Below are positions 1 through 6,305 of a DNA stretch of 9,560 nucleotides, one piece after another. Each line of letters opens with the position of its first letter. Position 1 is the stretch's first letter. The stretch covers positions 1 to 9,560 of the forward strand of contig CAMEUC010000036.1 of NCBI GenBank assembly GCA_945937855.1, given 5' to 3'. The DNA is from an uncultured Clostridium sp. (GTDB lineage Bacteria > Bacillota > Clostridia > TANB77 > CAG-508). A program made the translations under genes and the position numbers. Below the pieces are notes generated by a model. It saw only the letters and a program-made list of their open reading frames with translations, was not told the DNA's origin and made no database searches.

Positions 1-38
1 ATATTTAGCAATCTGCTTTCTCTTATTTTTCCATACAT
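1..38 (-). CDS. 5' end of an unidentified gene, cut by the window edge
   Basis: Twelve complete codons are visible, reading MYGKIRESRLLN, and then the sequence ends. The start is supported by a strong ribosome binding site, AAAGGAG, at 47-53, eight bases before the ATG. That site overlaps the TAA stop of rlmH at 52-54, so the gene is probably translationally coupled to rlmH as the third member of the pgeF-rlmH operon. A nearby ATG at 34 meets a stop after three codons and can be dismissed. Too little protein is visible to assign a family. Confidence 0.55.
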   Translation of the reverse strand, partial: MYGKIRESRLLN

Positions 39-51
39 AATTTATTCTCCT

Positions 52-534
52 TTATCTATGATATGTTTCGCCTTTTGAAATTTTAAATGCTCTAAATATT
101 TGCTCTAATAAAAATACTCTTATTAGTTGATGTGGAAATGTCATTTTAGAAAAACAAATACTTTCATTTGCTTTTGATAAAAGCTCTTTTGTTAGCCCTA
201 ATGTTCCTCCTATGATAAATGTAATTGAGCTATTAAAATTTAATGATATATTTTCTAATTTTTTAGAAAATTCTTCAGATGATAATTCTTTTCCTTTTAA
301 ATCTAAACAAATAATATATGTATCTTTATTTAAATGAGATATCACATTTCTACATTCTTTTTGTTTAATGCTCTCTTCTAAGCTTGGGTTTATATTATTA
401 GGTAATTTCTCATCTGGTAATTCTATTATACGTAAATTACAATATTTTGACAATCTTTTTGAGTACTCTGCAATTGCATCTTGTAAATACTTTTCTTTTA
501 TTTTTCCAGTACATATTATATTTATAGCTAGCAT
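52..534 (-). CDS. rlmH: 23S rRNA (pseudouridine-1915-N3)-methyltransferase RlmH
   Basis: RlmH is a small SPOUT-class methyltransferase that uses S-adenosylmethionine to methylate N3 of pseudouridine 1915 in helix 69 of 23S rRNA on the assembled 70S ribosome. The 160-residue protein has the usual family length. It opens with a beta strand and the GKIKEKYL segment (about residues 10-17), typical of RlmH. The knotted SAM-binding part is visible as FIIGGTLGL (about residues 106-114). It ends with a conserved block containing FPHQLIRVFLLEQIFRAFKI and the terminal GETYHR, matching the GExYH ending of the family. The ATG is preceded by AGGAG, which overlaps the TAG stop of pgeF only nine bases away, so the two genes are almost certainly co-transcribed and coupled. 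No missing motif or frame problem is visible. Confidence 0.95.
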   Translation of the reverse strand: MLAINIICTGKIKEKYLQDAIAEYSKRLSKYCNLRIIELPDEKLPNNINPSLEESIKQKECRNVISHLNKDTYIICLDLKGKELSSEEFSKKLENISLNFNSSITFIIGGTLGLTKELLSKANESICFSKMTFPHQLIRVFLLEQIFRAFKISKGETYHR

Positions 535-543
535 AATAATCTC

Positions 544-1416
544 CTATTTTAATTCTATTAAAGCTGTTTCCAAGCCATATTCTGTTTTTTCACTTCTATA
601 TGAGTGTATTAAATCACAATTACACACACTGCAAATGCCTGAGTCTACTATGTTTTCTGGCTTTAGTCCTAACTTTTGCATCATAATTTTATTTATTAAA
701 ACTGTATCTATATTCCATTTTTTGTTTTTTATTTTTTCTTCAATTATATCATTTACTTTTATTATTTTTTCTGTATTCTCTTCTATATATCTAAACCCTA
801 TTAAATCTTTAAATTCATTTTTGAATTGTTCTTTTACATCTCGTTCTACTTCAAAGTGGCATTTTCTAATACTAGGGCAAATACAACAAATTATATTTTC
901 TGGTTTACATCCAAATTCTACCATCATTTTATTTATAGCAGTTATCCCTATTCTTTTTAACGTTCCTTTCCAGCCTGAATGTATATTTGCAATTACTTTT
1001 TTTACTGGATCAAATAATAGTAATAATATACAATCTGCATTTGTAGCTGATAATATAAACTCTCTTTTGTTAGTTACTAAACCATCTGTATTTTTGTAAA
1101 TGTCTAAATTAAAATCTGGTTCTTTTTCATTTGTTTTATTTGTTACAATTTTCACATTATTTGTATGGCTTTGTTTAGGCTTTACTGCTTTTATATAATT
1201 TGTACCTATGGCTTCACAAAGCCTTCTATATGAGTTTACTGCCAAAGTACAATCTTCTATTTTGTTCCCATTTGTTTCTGTTCTAAAATTAACATCTGTT
1301 CCTAAACTATAAGCATGGTTTATGATATCTTTATATTCTAATAATTTTCTAAATTGTAAGTATTGTACATTATCTTTTTTTATATGTACTACATTCTTGT
1401 TTGATAAGTCTTTCAT
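544..1416 (-). CDS. pgeF: Peptidoglycan editing factor PgeF (DUF152/laccase-domain family)
   Basis: This is a YfiH/YlmD family protein, formerly called multicopper polyphenol oxidase. In E. coli the homologue removes faulty UDP-MurNAc-L-serine precursors, and relatives including human LACC1/FAMIN act on purine nucleosides. The visible signature is the zinc-binding triad: His in QSH (about residue 88), Cys in NADC (about 132), and His in NIHSGWKG (about 150). CICPSIRKCHFEV (from about residue 182) matches the family's glycine/proline-rich block. I start at the ATG at 1416, giving 290 residues. An in-frame TTG at 1431 would add five residues, but that TTG is itself part of the GGAGAG ribosome binding site. 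A sigma-A-like promoter lies at 1450-1478. It is the first gene of the operon with rlmH. Confidence 0.92.
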   Translation of the reverse strand: MKDLSNKNVVHIKKDNVQYLQFRKLLEYKDIINHAYSLGTDVNFRTETNGNKIEDCTLAVNSYRRLCEAIGTNYIKAVKPKQSHTNNVKIVTNKTNEKEPDFNLDIYKNTDGLVTNKREFILSATNADCILLLLFDPVKKVIANIHSGWKGTLKRIGITAINKMMVEFGCKPENIICCICPSIRKCHFEVERDVKEQFKNEFKDLIGFRYIEENTEKIIKVNDIIEEKIKNKKWNIDTVLINKIMMQKLGLKPENIVDSGICSVCNCDLIHSYRSEKTEYGLETALIELK

Positions 1417-1423
1417 ATATTCT

Positions 1424-1429
1424 CTCTCC
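1424..1429 (-). promoter_or_regulatory. Ribosome binding site that fixes the pgeF start
   Basis: GGAGAG lies seven bases before the ATG at 1416. The upstream in-frame TTG at 1429-1431 shares its G with this site and has no comparable site of its own, so the ATG is the likely start. Confidence 0.7.
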
Positions 1430-1449
1430 AAATGAATTTTTCTTTACAT

Positions 1450-1478
1450 ATGTTACCATATTTTTTTATTTTTTTCAA
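1450..1478 (-). promoter_or_regulatory. Sigma-A-like promoter for the pgeF-rlmH operon
   Basis: On the minus strand TTGAAA (1473-1478) is followed after 17 bases by TAACAT (1450-1455). The -35 matches five of six consensus bases, the spacing is ideal and the -10 is a moderate match. It lies about 35 bases before the pgeF ATG. The call comes from inspection only. Confidence 0.5.
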
Positions 1479-1498
1479 ATCCTAGAGTTCAATATTTT

Positions 1499-2441
1499 TT
1501 AGCTCTTGTTTATTTCATTTTCTTCATTTATAATGTTTGAAGATCTTTCTGTATACGAATTCCATGGATTATTTGGATTACTATCTGTTGGATCCCAATT
1601 TCTACAAGCTTCATTCTCCGATATTTTTTGTGAATATGGTTTGCCGAAGAGGTCCCGGTTCTTGCGAAGAATAGAATTCTACCAAAGTTCCTTGTTCAAT
1701 ATTATCATAAATCCATTTTGCATCTGCTACAGTCAGTCTTATACATCCAGCAGAACAGCTTGTCCCTAATTTATCATATTCCCAATATTCTAATGAAGCT
1801 GGGTTTCCTTTTTCTAAATATGGTACTGAGTGGAAAAGTATATTTCCTACAATTTGTGTACTGTAATGTCCATACACATTTCCAAATAGGTCTAACCATT
1901 CCCATCTTAATTTTATTCCATACGTACTAGAGGTAGGTGTTGCTGTACCAGTAGAACATATCATAGCTTTAACTGGCACAGTATACTGTCCTTCACTATC
2001 TTTAGTAAAAACAGTTACAACATTTGCCTCGTTATTTACCTTTATGTAATACTTTTTATCTGAAATAGAACTTGGTTTACTCTCTTCTGTATTAGTTGGT
2101 TTTTCTACTTCTATAGGAGTTGGTTCTTCTGTCTCTATGTGTTTCTCATTAACCTCCTTTGTAATATTTTTTTCGTTTGGAATTATTACTATAATTCTTT
2201 CCGCATTTAACAAATTATTTGTTTCATCTGTATTATCTGAAACTATTACTACAGCTTTTTCCTCTTCTTCTACCAAATTGTTTATTTCATTATTTGCTTC
2301 ATCATTACTTTGTGTATAACTTCCAACTTCAATTATTTCCTGTTTATTTGCTTTTTTAGTTAGTCCTAATGAAAAACTAATAATTACTATTAATGTAAAT
2401 ACAATTAATAATACAATCACTAAATCTCTTTTACTTCTCAT
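1499..2441 (-). CDS. Membrane-anchored L,D-transpeptidase (YkuD domain), C-terminus in the +1 frame
   Basis: L,D-transpeptidases form 3-3 cross-links in peptidoglycan outside the membrane. Residues 7-26 form a single hydrophobic segment after a basic start, a signal anchor. Residues 30-125 are a low-complexity Glu/Asn/Thr linker, and the YkuD domain spans about 128-257. Catalytic residues are visible: His204 in FHSVP and Cys233 in SAGCIRL, a variant of the usual SHGC motif, with Arg235. In the starting frame the protein stops at 1611 after 276 residues. Skipping one base at 1646 changes the tail after Leu265 to GKPYSQKISENEACRNW followed by DPTDSNPNNPW, which resembles tails I recall from clostridial homologues, and ends at 1499 (313 residues). 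The catalytic domain is complete either way. RBS AGAGGA precedes the ATG. The break may be programmed, a mutation or a sequence error. Confidence 0.88.
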
Positions 2442-2470
2442 AAAGTCCTCTTTATATTTCTTTTTTTATA

Positions 2471-2499
2471 ATTATACTATATGAAAAAATGGTATTCAA
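2471..2499 (-). promoter_or_regulatory. Near-consensus sigma-A promoter of the L,D-transpeptidase gene
   Basis: TTGAAT (2494-2499) and a perfect TATAAT (2471-2476) are separated by 17 bases on the minus strand, about 30 bases before the ATG at 2441. This suggests vegetative transcription separate from the upstream spore genes. Confidence 0.75.
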
Positions 2500-2528
2500 T
2501 GGTTAAAAGAAAAGAAAATTTTAGCATA

Positions 2529-2882
2529 TTAGAAATTGGAAAATCTAGGATAATACATATTATTCATCATTGGAGTATTTACCATACTATAAGGGTTAGA
2601 TGCTGAAATTGTCACAAATTTTATAGAATATATATCACAATAAATTAAGTTGTTACTTTCGATAGATCGAAGTAGTATATAGCTGGCTCCAACATCTTCC
2701 AAAATTCCTACTCTATCTGTCAAATTGTTAGTACCTATTAAGAATTCCACTCTCATAAGTTTTCCTATTTGTTCTCTTAAAAATGCTGGAGTATAAATTG
2801 TATTTGTTAGTATTTCTGGTGAATTTTGATCAATGGTTACATTTCTTTTTTCTCTTTTGTCTTGTTCTTCAATTTCTTCCAT
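2529..2882 (-). CDS. gerQ: Spore coat protein GerQ-like
   Basis: GerQ is an inner coat protein of spores. In Bacillus subtilis it is needed for CwlJ to reach the coat and is cross-linked by transglutaminase. The 117-residue protein has a charged N-terminal stretch (residues 1-20) and then a compact domain from about residue 30 to 95 that matches the GerQ fold pattern: a helix (PAFLREQIGKLMRVEFL), a turn, GILEDVGASYILLRS, and a closing strand IYCDIYSIKFVTI. The tail after residue 95 is Asn/Met/Tyr-rich. It is shorter than B. subtilis GerQ and lacks the long glutamine-rich N-terminus. It starts 24 bases after the cwlJ stop, in the cwlJ-gerQ order also seen in Bacillus, and that pairing is the strongest support for the name. 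The RBS is only moderate (purine-rich GGAAAGTG). Confidence 0.8.
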   Translation of the reverse strand: MEEIEEQDKREKRNVTIDQNSPEILTNTIYTPAFLREQIGKLMRVEFLIGTNNLTDRVGILEDVGASYILLRSIESNNLIYCDIYSIKFVTISASNPYSMVNTPMMNNMYYPRFSNF

Positions 2883-2906
2883 TTAGTTATCACTTTCCTT
2901 CCTTCT

Positions 2907-3354
2907 CTAAGTTTGTGCATATAAAGGTGTAGGTCTATAAAAGCAATGGTCACCTAGTCTTGTATGCAATGTTCCTGAACCATTACTTGGGAATGTACTT
3001 CCACAAGTTGGTCTAAATGGATTTAAATACCACAAGCAATCTCCTACCTCATTTAACTTATTACCTGATAATGCCCAGTCTGCTATATAGTAGTGAAGTT
3101 CTGTTGGGTTCATATTATAAATATTTTGCGGATTATATTGGTTTAAAAGTGTTTCTGATGCACAATCAAATTGTCCTGGCTGAAAGATAATATTCCTTAC
3201 ATTCCCTCCTTGTGATACTCTAGCATATTCTCCTTCTGATGCATTCACTCTGTTTAAAACAACTGTTGCAACTGCTTTCATGCCATTATCTCCTTCTCCG
3301 CCCCGCTTCGCATTGAACAATTCGAGCAATCAATTCTCTATCTGAATATGCCAT
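2907..3354 (-). CDS. cwlJ: Spore cortex-lytic hydrolase CwlJ, N-terminus split by a +1 frame break
   Basis: CwlJ belongs to the SleB/CwlJ hydrolase family that degrades the spore cortex during germination. The ATG at 3354 has a good RBS (AGAGGTG, five bases before it) and gives MAYSDRELIARIVQCEAG, exactly how such proteins begin. The frame then reaches CGG at 3298-3300 and would stop after three more codons. Skipping C3300 continues with GEGDNGMKAVATVVLNR to the stop at 2907, for 148 residues in total. The family's conserved acidic block EAGGEGDNGM spans the junction, so the break falls in the active-site segment. Later landmarks are FQPGQFDCA, LWYLNPF and the C-terminal HCFYRPT. Without correction the longest ORF begins at 3329 with unrelated residues. 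An AAGGAG eight bases before Met25 could permit internal initiation, but that product would lack the conserved Glu residues. gerQ follows directly. Confidence 0.88.
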
Positions 3355-3373
3355 TTTTTCACCTCTTGGTTTT

Positions 3374-3409
3374 ATACTATGAATATTTTATAAAAAATGT
3401 TCATAGTAT
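3374..3409 (-). promoter_or_regulatory. Imperfect palindrome and possible sporulation promoter upstream of cwlJ
   Basis: ATACTATGAA and TTCATAGTAT form a 10-bp inverted repeat, with a further partly paired extension, around an A+T-rich centre. On the minus strand TGAACA is followed after 16 bases by CATAGTA, a partial match to late sporulation sigma-factor elements (CAT-type -10). This would place transcription start just before the cwlJ RBS. The match is imperfect and the repeat could equally be an operator. Confidence 0.3.
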
Positions 3410-3448
3410 TACTACTAAATAAGTCTCTTAAATTCTATATAATATTTA

Positions 3449-3476
3449 TAGAGGTATGGTTGAAACCATACCTCTA
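3449..3476 (-). terminator. Hairpin terminator downstream of the rubredoxin gene
   Basis: A perfect inverted repeat (TAGAGGTATGGTT and its complement, centre GA) forms a stem of about 12 bp with a four-base loop, 26 bases after the stop at 3502. The following minus-strand sequence is A+T-rich but lacks a clean T run, so efficiency is uncertain. Confidence 0.55.
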
Positions 3477-3501
3477 CATTTTCTAGTTATTTACTGAGCT
3501 A

Positions 3502-4101
3502 TTATTTTCTTTTAAAATATGTCCTATCAACACCACAAACTGGACATTTAAAGTCTTTTGGGAAATCTTCTCCATAGTAAACATATCCGCAAACAGTGCA
3601 TACCCATACCGTTTTTCCTTTTTCTGTTGTAACTTTTAAAAGCTCTTCTTTATGTTCTTGATAATAAGCATAAGTCATTTCTTCTTTTTCTTCTTTAAAA
3701 ACGTCTGCTTCTATTAATTTTCCTATAAACAAAGTATGTGTTTCATTATCAATTCTATCTATTATTTCGCATATCATATATCCCAATGAATCATTTATTA
3801 TATTTAATTTTTCTACTTCTGTTACCTCAGTATTTTCAAATTTATTAGTATCTCTCATCGAGTTAAAACCAAATGTTTTTATTATTACTGGATTTACTTC
3901 TTTACCTAATACTGATAATGCGAATTTATCATTTTTCTTTAATAATTCATTTGTATAGTTTTTCTTCATTACTGCTACTGCAATTAAAGGATTGTCTCCA
4001 CCACTTACTTGCGATACAGCATCAACTATGCATCCCCCTCCTTGGGTTGTTAAAACATACATTCCTTGAGATATTTTTCTTGTTATATTCATATTTTTCA
4101 T
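3502..4101 (-). CDS. hrb: High-molecular-weight rubredoxin: flavin reductase-like domain fused to rubredoxin
   Basis: Proteins of this layout, such as Hrb of Moorella, carry FMN in an N-terminal flavin reductase-like domain and pass electrons through a C-terminal rubredoxin, often to oxygen- or NO-reducing flavodiiron proteins in anaerobes. Residues 6-150 show the flavin-binding fold, including GGCIVDAVSQVSGG and the following AVAVMKKNYTNELL. Residues 164-199 are a short rubredoxin: WVCTVCGYVYYGEDFP then KCPVCG, with iron ligands Cys168, Cys171, Cys186 and Cys189 all present. The length of 199 residues fits the family. GGAG lies ten bases before the ATG. The alpha/beta hydrolase stop is only 29 bases upstream, so the two are probably one transcript, although no functional link is evident. 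A role in oxidative stress is inferred from the family. Confidence 0.9.
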   Translation of the reverse strand: MKNMNITRKISQGMYVLTTQGGGCIVDAVSQVSGGDNPLIAVAVMKKNYTNELLKKNDKFALSVLGKEVNPVIIKTFGFNSMRDTNKFENTEVTEVEKLNIINDSLGYMICEIIDRIDNETHTLFIGKLIEADVFKEEKEEMTYAYYQEHKEELLKVTTEKGKTVWVCTVCGYVYYGEDFPKDFKCPVCGVDRTYFKRK

Positions 4102-4130
4102 AACATCAACTCTCCTTTTTTCTAATTTAA

Positions 4131-5147
4131 TTACTCCATTAAGAAGTTAATTATTGTATCCATAACATCTTTGTCTTCTTCAGTAATTTTTTTATAGTCA
4201 ATGTTTTTATAAATTGGATTTGCTTTATCTTCTAGTTCTTTTCCTTTATACTTTTTGTTTAAATCTGTAAGTTCTCCAAAAACATTATTTAAATACTTCT
4301 CTGATTCTTTTGTTTGATATACATTATGAAATCTATCTTTATATAATATCATTTTTATATTATTTTTTTGTTCTAGGTCTTCTTTATTATATACCAAACT
4401 ATTTTCTACAGAAACTGTATTATCACATTCTCCGTGCAATAATAGAACTGGTACTTGTGTGTTTTTTAAAATATCTATTGTGTTTTTTATTCCTCTTCTA
4501 CCAAATGTGAAAAAGTTTACCAATACTAAAAATGGTTTTAGGAAGCTTAAATTGATTTTTGTTGCATTTTTTATTAAATCACAGATAAGCTTAGGGCTAT
4601 TATTAAATCCAGAAATTGCTACTACTGATTTTATATCGTGATTAAACTGCAATACTTGGCATACAGTATATGCGCCCCACGAATGGCCTACTAAAGAAAC
4701 AGGATATTTATTTAAATCTTTATTTTCTTTTACAAATTTTAAGGCATAATTCAAGTCAATTACTGATTGGAATAAGCCTTTCAAATTTTTCCCGTCTGAA
4801 GAGCAAGTCCCTGTGTTATCATACCCAATAACAATAAATCCAGCTTTTGCAAGTGTATTTATTTCTGTTGTATAACTTAAATGTCCCCCACCCATTCCAT
4901 GAACAAATATTATTAAACCTTTATACTCCTTTACTTCCTTGTTTGTATATATATTTCCTCTTAGTATTTGCCCTTTATTAGATTTAAATTCAATAGGTTT
5001 TGCACTAAGCCCATCAAAATCTTCTACTGTAAAATATCTTAAGTTAGGATTACCTTCACATCTTTTTCCAAATATTAAATTTAAAATTAGTTTTGCTATT
5101 CCTAATAATATTAAACATACAATAATAATTATATATAAAATCCACAT
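4131..5147 (-). CDS. Membrane-anchored alpha/beta hydrolase
   Basis: This is a serine hydrolase of the alpha/beta fold with unknown substrate. Residues 1-25 are strongly hydrophobic and should anchor the protein, although the orientation of the catalytic domain is not certain. The oxyanion region is VHGMGGGH (82-89). The nucleophile elbow is GHSWG (154-158) with Ser156. The acid is probably Asp242 in HGECDNTV, and the base His274 in DRFHNV, so the triad is complete. The C-terminal 60 residues are Lys/Glu-rich. Similar proteins are annotated as alpha/beta fold hydrolases or putative lysophospholipases, and the sequence alone cannot separate esterase, lipase and peptidase roles. RBS AGGAG lies six bases before the ATG. 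It is the promoter-proximal gene of a likely pair with the rubredoxin fusion gene. Confidence 0.88.
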   Translation of the reverse strand: MWILYIIIIVCLILLGIAKLILNLIFGKRCEGNPNLRYFTVEDFDGLSAKPIEFKSNKGQILRGNIYTNKEVKEYKGLIIFVHGMGGGHLSYTTEINTLAKAGFIVIGYDNTGTCSSDGKNLKGLFQSVIDLNYALKFVKENKDLNKYPVSLVGHSWGAYTVCQVLQFNHDIKSVVAISGFNNSPKLICDLIKNATKINLSFLKPFLVLVNFFTFGRRGIKNTIDILKNTQVPVLLLHGECDNTVSVENSLVYNKEDLEQKNNIKMILYKDRFHNVYQTKESEKYLNNVFGELTDLNKKYKGKELEDKANPIYKNIDYKKITEEDKDVMDTIINFLME

Positions 5148-5402
5148 ATTCTTCTCCTATACTTATTTTAAAACACTTATCCGTGTTATTTGTATTTTAT
5201 CCCTGCTATTCAAATTGTTATACTAATTTCTATATTCACTATCTTATATTCTTACCTATCAATCTACTATATCTACAATATCAAGAATTCCGCATAGAGC
5301 TAAAACTTCATTTATTTTATATCATTTTTTAAGTAAAAAGTAAATTGAAATTACAAAAGTTTGTAACCTTTTAAGTTTTTTCTTTTTATTGTGTAGTGAA
5401 AA
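5148..5402. other. Intergenic stretch without a recognised gene
   Basis: Very A+T-rich sequence between the hydrolase start and the terminator at 5395-5446. It must contain the hydrolase promoter, but candidates such as TTGAAT (minus strand, about 5210-5215) lack a well-spaced -10, so I name none. A short minus-strand open stretch at about 5264-5320 has protein-like codons but no start or RBS. Confidence 0.6.
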
Positions 5403-5446
5403 AAAGAGCAAAAGAAATTAGATTCAATCTAATTTCTTTACTCTTT
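5395..5446 (-). terminator. Strong intrinsic terminator after the ferritin-like gene
   Basis: A perfect 14-base inverted repeat (5411-5424 and 5426-5439) around C5425 is extended by AAAGAG/CTCTTT arms (5403-5408, 5441-5446). On the minus strand it is followed directly by seven T. It terminates the minus-strand gene that stops at 5546. The plus-strand side is also T-rich, so it may work in both directions. Confidence 0.85.
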
Positions 5447-5545
5447 CTTTTCCTTCCATCATTATATTATTGTATTTTCTTTTTATTTTCATCACTCAAT
5501 TTGTAAAATCAGTAAACATATATAATATTTCTTTGTTTAATGTTT

Positions 5546-6058
5546 CTACTTTGCACTTTGTATTAGGAAAATATATTTACTTGCGTGTCTTAATTCATCT
5601 GTCATTATAGACATGAGTAAAGTATAACTATCTCCACTTGGCATTTGTGCCATAATTTTTCTATACTTTTTAACAGCCTCCAATTCTCCAAATAGTGCTT
5701 TTTCTAGATTCGCTTTATATTCCATATTGCTATTTGATTTTATGTTCAATGTATCTGTTGGTAACATTTGTCCAGTAAACTCATAATACAACTCTCTTAA
5801 AATCTGATTATGCTTTCTCTCATCATCTCTAATATTTCTTATTATCTCTTTTTCTTTCTCTGTTGGTGCTTGTTTTATTACATTATCATAAAACATTTCA
5901 TCTTCTTTTTCATCTCCTACTGACTGTCTAATTAGTCCTATAGCTTGGTTTAGTGTAATAATTTCTCCGCTATCCATGAATTGTAACTCACTATTCCTAT
6001 AATTTAATTCATTAACTCCATAATAATTGTTATACATATTATGATAATCTGAATACAT
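5546..6058 (-). CDS. Ferritin-like diiron-domain protein
   Basis: This is a four-helix-bundle protein of the ferritin-like superfamily, related to rubrerythrin-type or COG1633-like proteins. The first 30 residues are Tyr/Asn-rich and probably disordered. The bundle covers about residues 35-170 and carries the expected ligand pattern: Glu50 or Glu54 in GDEKEDE, ERKH with Glu80 and His83, Glu125 in FGELEA, and ELRH with Glu155 and His158. Two ExxH motifs plus the other glutamates support a bound diiron centre. The exact role (peroxide reduction, iron handling or a spore-related role) is not evident. I start at the ATG at 6058 (170 residues). The upstream in-frame ATG at 6079 precedes the AGGAGGGG ribosome binding site, so that site would lie inside the gene. 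A strong terminator follows. Confidence 0.85.
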   Translation of the reverse strand: MYSDYHNMYNNYYGVNELNYRNSELQFMDSGEIITLNQAIGLIRQSVGDEKEDEMFYDNVIKQAPTEKEKEIIRNIRDDERKHNQILRELYYEFTGQMLPTDTLNIKSNSNMEYKANLEKALFGELEAVKKYRKIMAQMPSGDSYTLLMSIMTDELRHASKYIFLIQSAK

Positions 6059-6062
6059 TCTT

Positions 6063-6070
6063 CCCCTCCT
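6063..6070 (-). promoter_or_regulatory. Ribosome binding site fixing the ferritin-like start
   Basis: AGGAGGGG is a near-perfect anti-16S match with suitable spacing to the ATG at 6058. The alternative ATG at 6079 lies upstream of it, has no comparable site of its own, and is therefore unlikely to be the start. Confidence 0.75.
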
Positions 6071-6085
6071 TTTAATCATAAATAT

Positions 6086-6172
6086 AAGTTCACCTATTGT
6101 ACTTAATTTAACTCTGCTTAGGTGGAACCATTTATAAATATTGTATTAAATTTTACTATATTTGGTGAACTT
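6086..6172. repeat. Widely spaced inverted repeat in the ferritin-like gene's upstream region
   Basis: AAGTTCACC (6086-6094) and its exact complement GGTGAACTT (6164-6172) are 69 bases apart. A related GGTGGAACC lies between them at 6121-6129. One copy overlaps the proposed -35 element and the other lies in the leader shortly before the RBS, as two operator half-sites might. Confidence 0.5.
6140..6169 (-). promoter_or_regulatory. Candidate promoter of the ferritin-like gene
   Basis: On the minus strand TTCACC (6164-6169) and TACAAT (6140-6145) are separated by 18 bases. The -35 is weak and overlaps the inverted repeat. Weak -35 elements are common at regulated promoters, but this one is tentative. 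Confidence 0.35.
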
Positions 6173-6180
6173 TATTAGTT

Positions 6181-6305
6181 TTACATATTGCTTACCATAT
6201 CAGCAACAACTTTAACTTTTACACCCAAATTTTAATGTTTTTCTTTCCCAAATCTGCCTTTCTCCTCAAAAGTTATAATCTCCGAAACCACATCAAAATC
6301 AAGTA
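6181..6305 (-). pseudogene. Possible C-terminal gene remnant behind rlmD
   Basis: Just after the rlmD stop, one minus-strand frame reads LDFDVVSEIITFEEKGRF then GKEKH, a TAA at 6232-6234, and continues in the same frame as NLGVKVKVVADMVSNM to a second TAA at 6181. The codons (GTG, TCG, GAG, GGC, GGG) are richer in third-position G than the neighbouring genes. There is no start codon with an RBS, and the frame's upstream part lies inside rlmD. I do not recognise the family. It may be the tail of a lost gene or chance. Confidence 0.22.

Noticed and set aside
368..1099. A 243-codon open frame on the plus strand across rlmH and pgeF.
   Set aside because: It is antisense to two well-recognised genes, lacks a ribosome binding site, and has the Ser/Phe/Ile-rich composition expected from the reverse strand of A+T-rich genes.
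3302..3329. N-terminus MLELFNAKRG for CwlJ.
   Set aside because: It starts at a non-ATG codon without an RBS, reads the true gene in the wrong frame, and lacks the conserved IVQCEAG segment, which is found in the other frame from the ATG at 3354.
5264..5320. Minus-strand open stretch reading KINEVLALCGILDIVDIVD in the intergenic gap.
   Set aside because: Protein-like, but preceded by an in-frame stop with no start codon or RBS. Too short to separate from chance.
6118..6132. Plus-strand TTAGGTGGAACCA resembling the T-box motif of tRNA-sensing leaders.
   Set aside because: No terminator/antiterminator or specifier stem follows, and the next plus-strand gene is more than 1.6 kb away. It is more likely part of the inverted-repeat set upstream of the ferritin-like gene.
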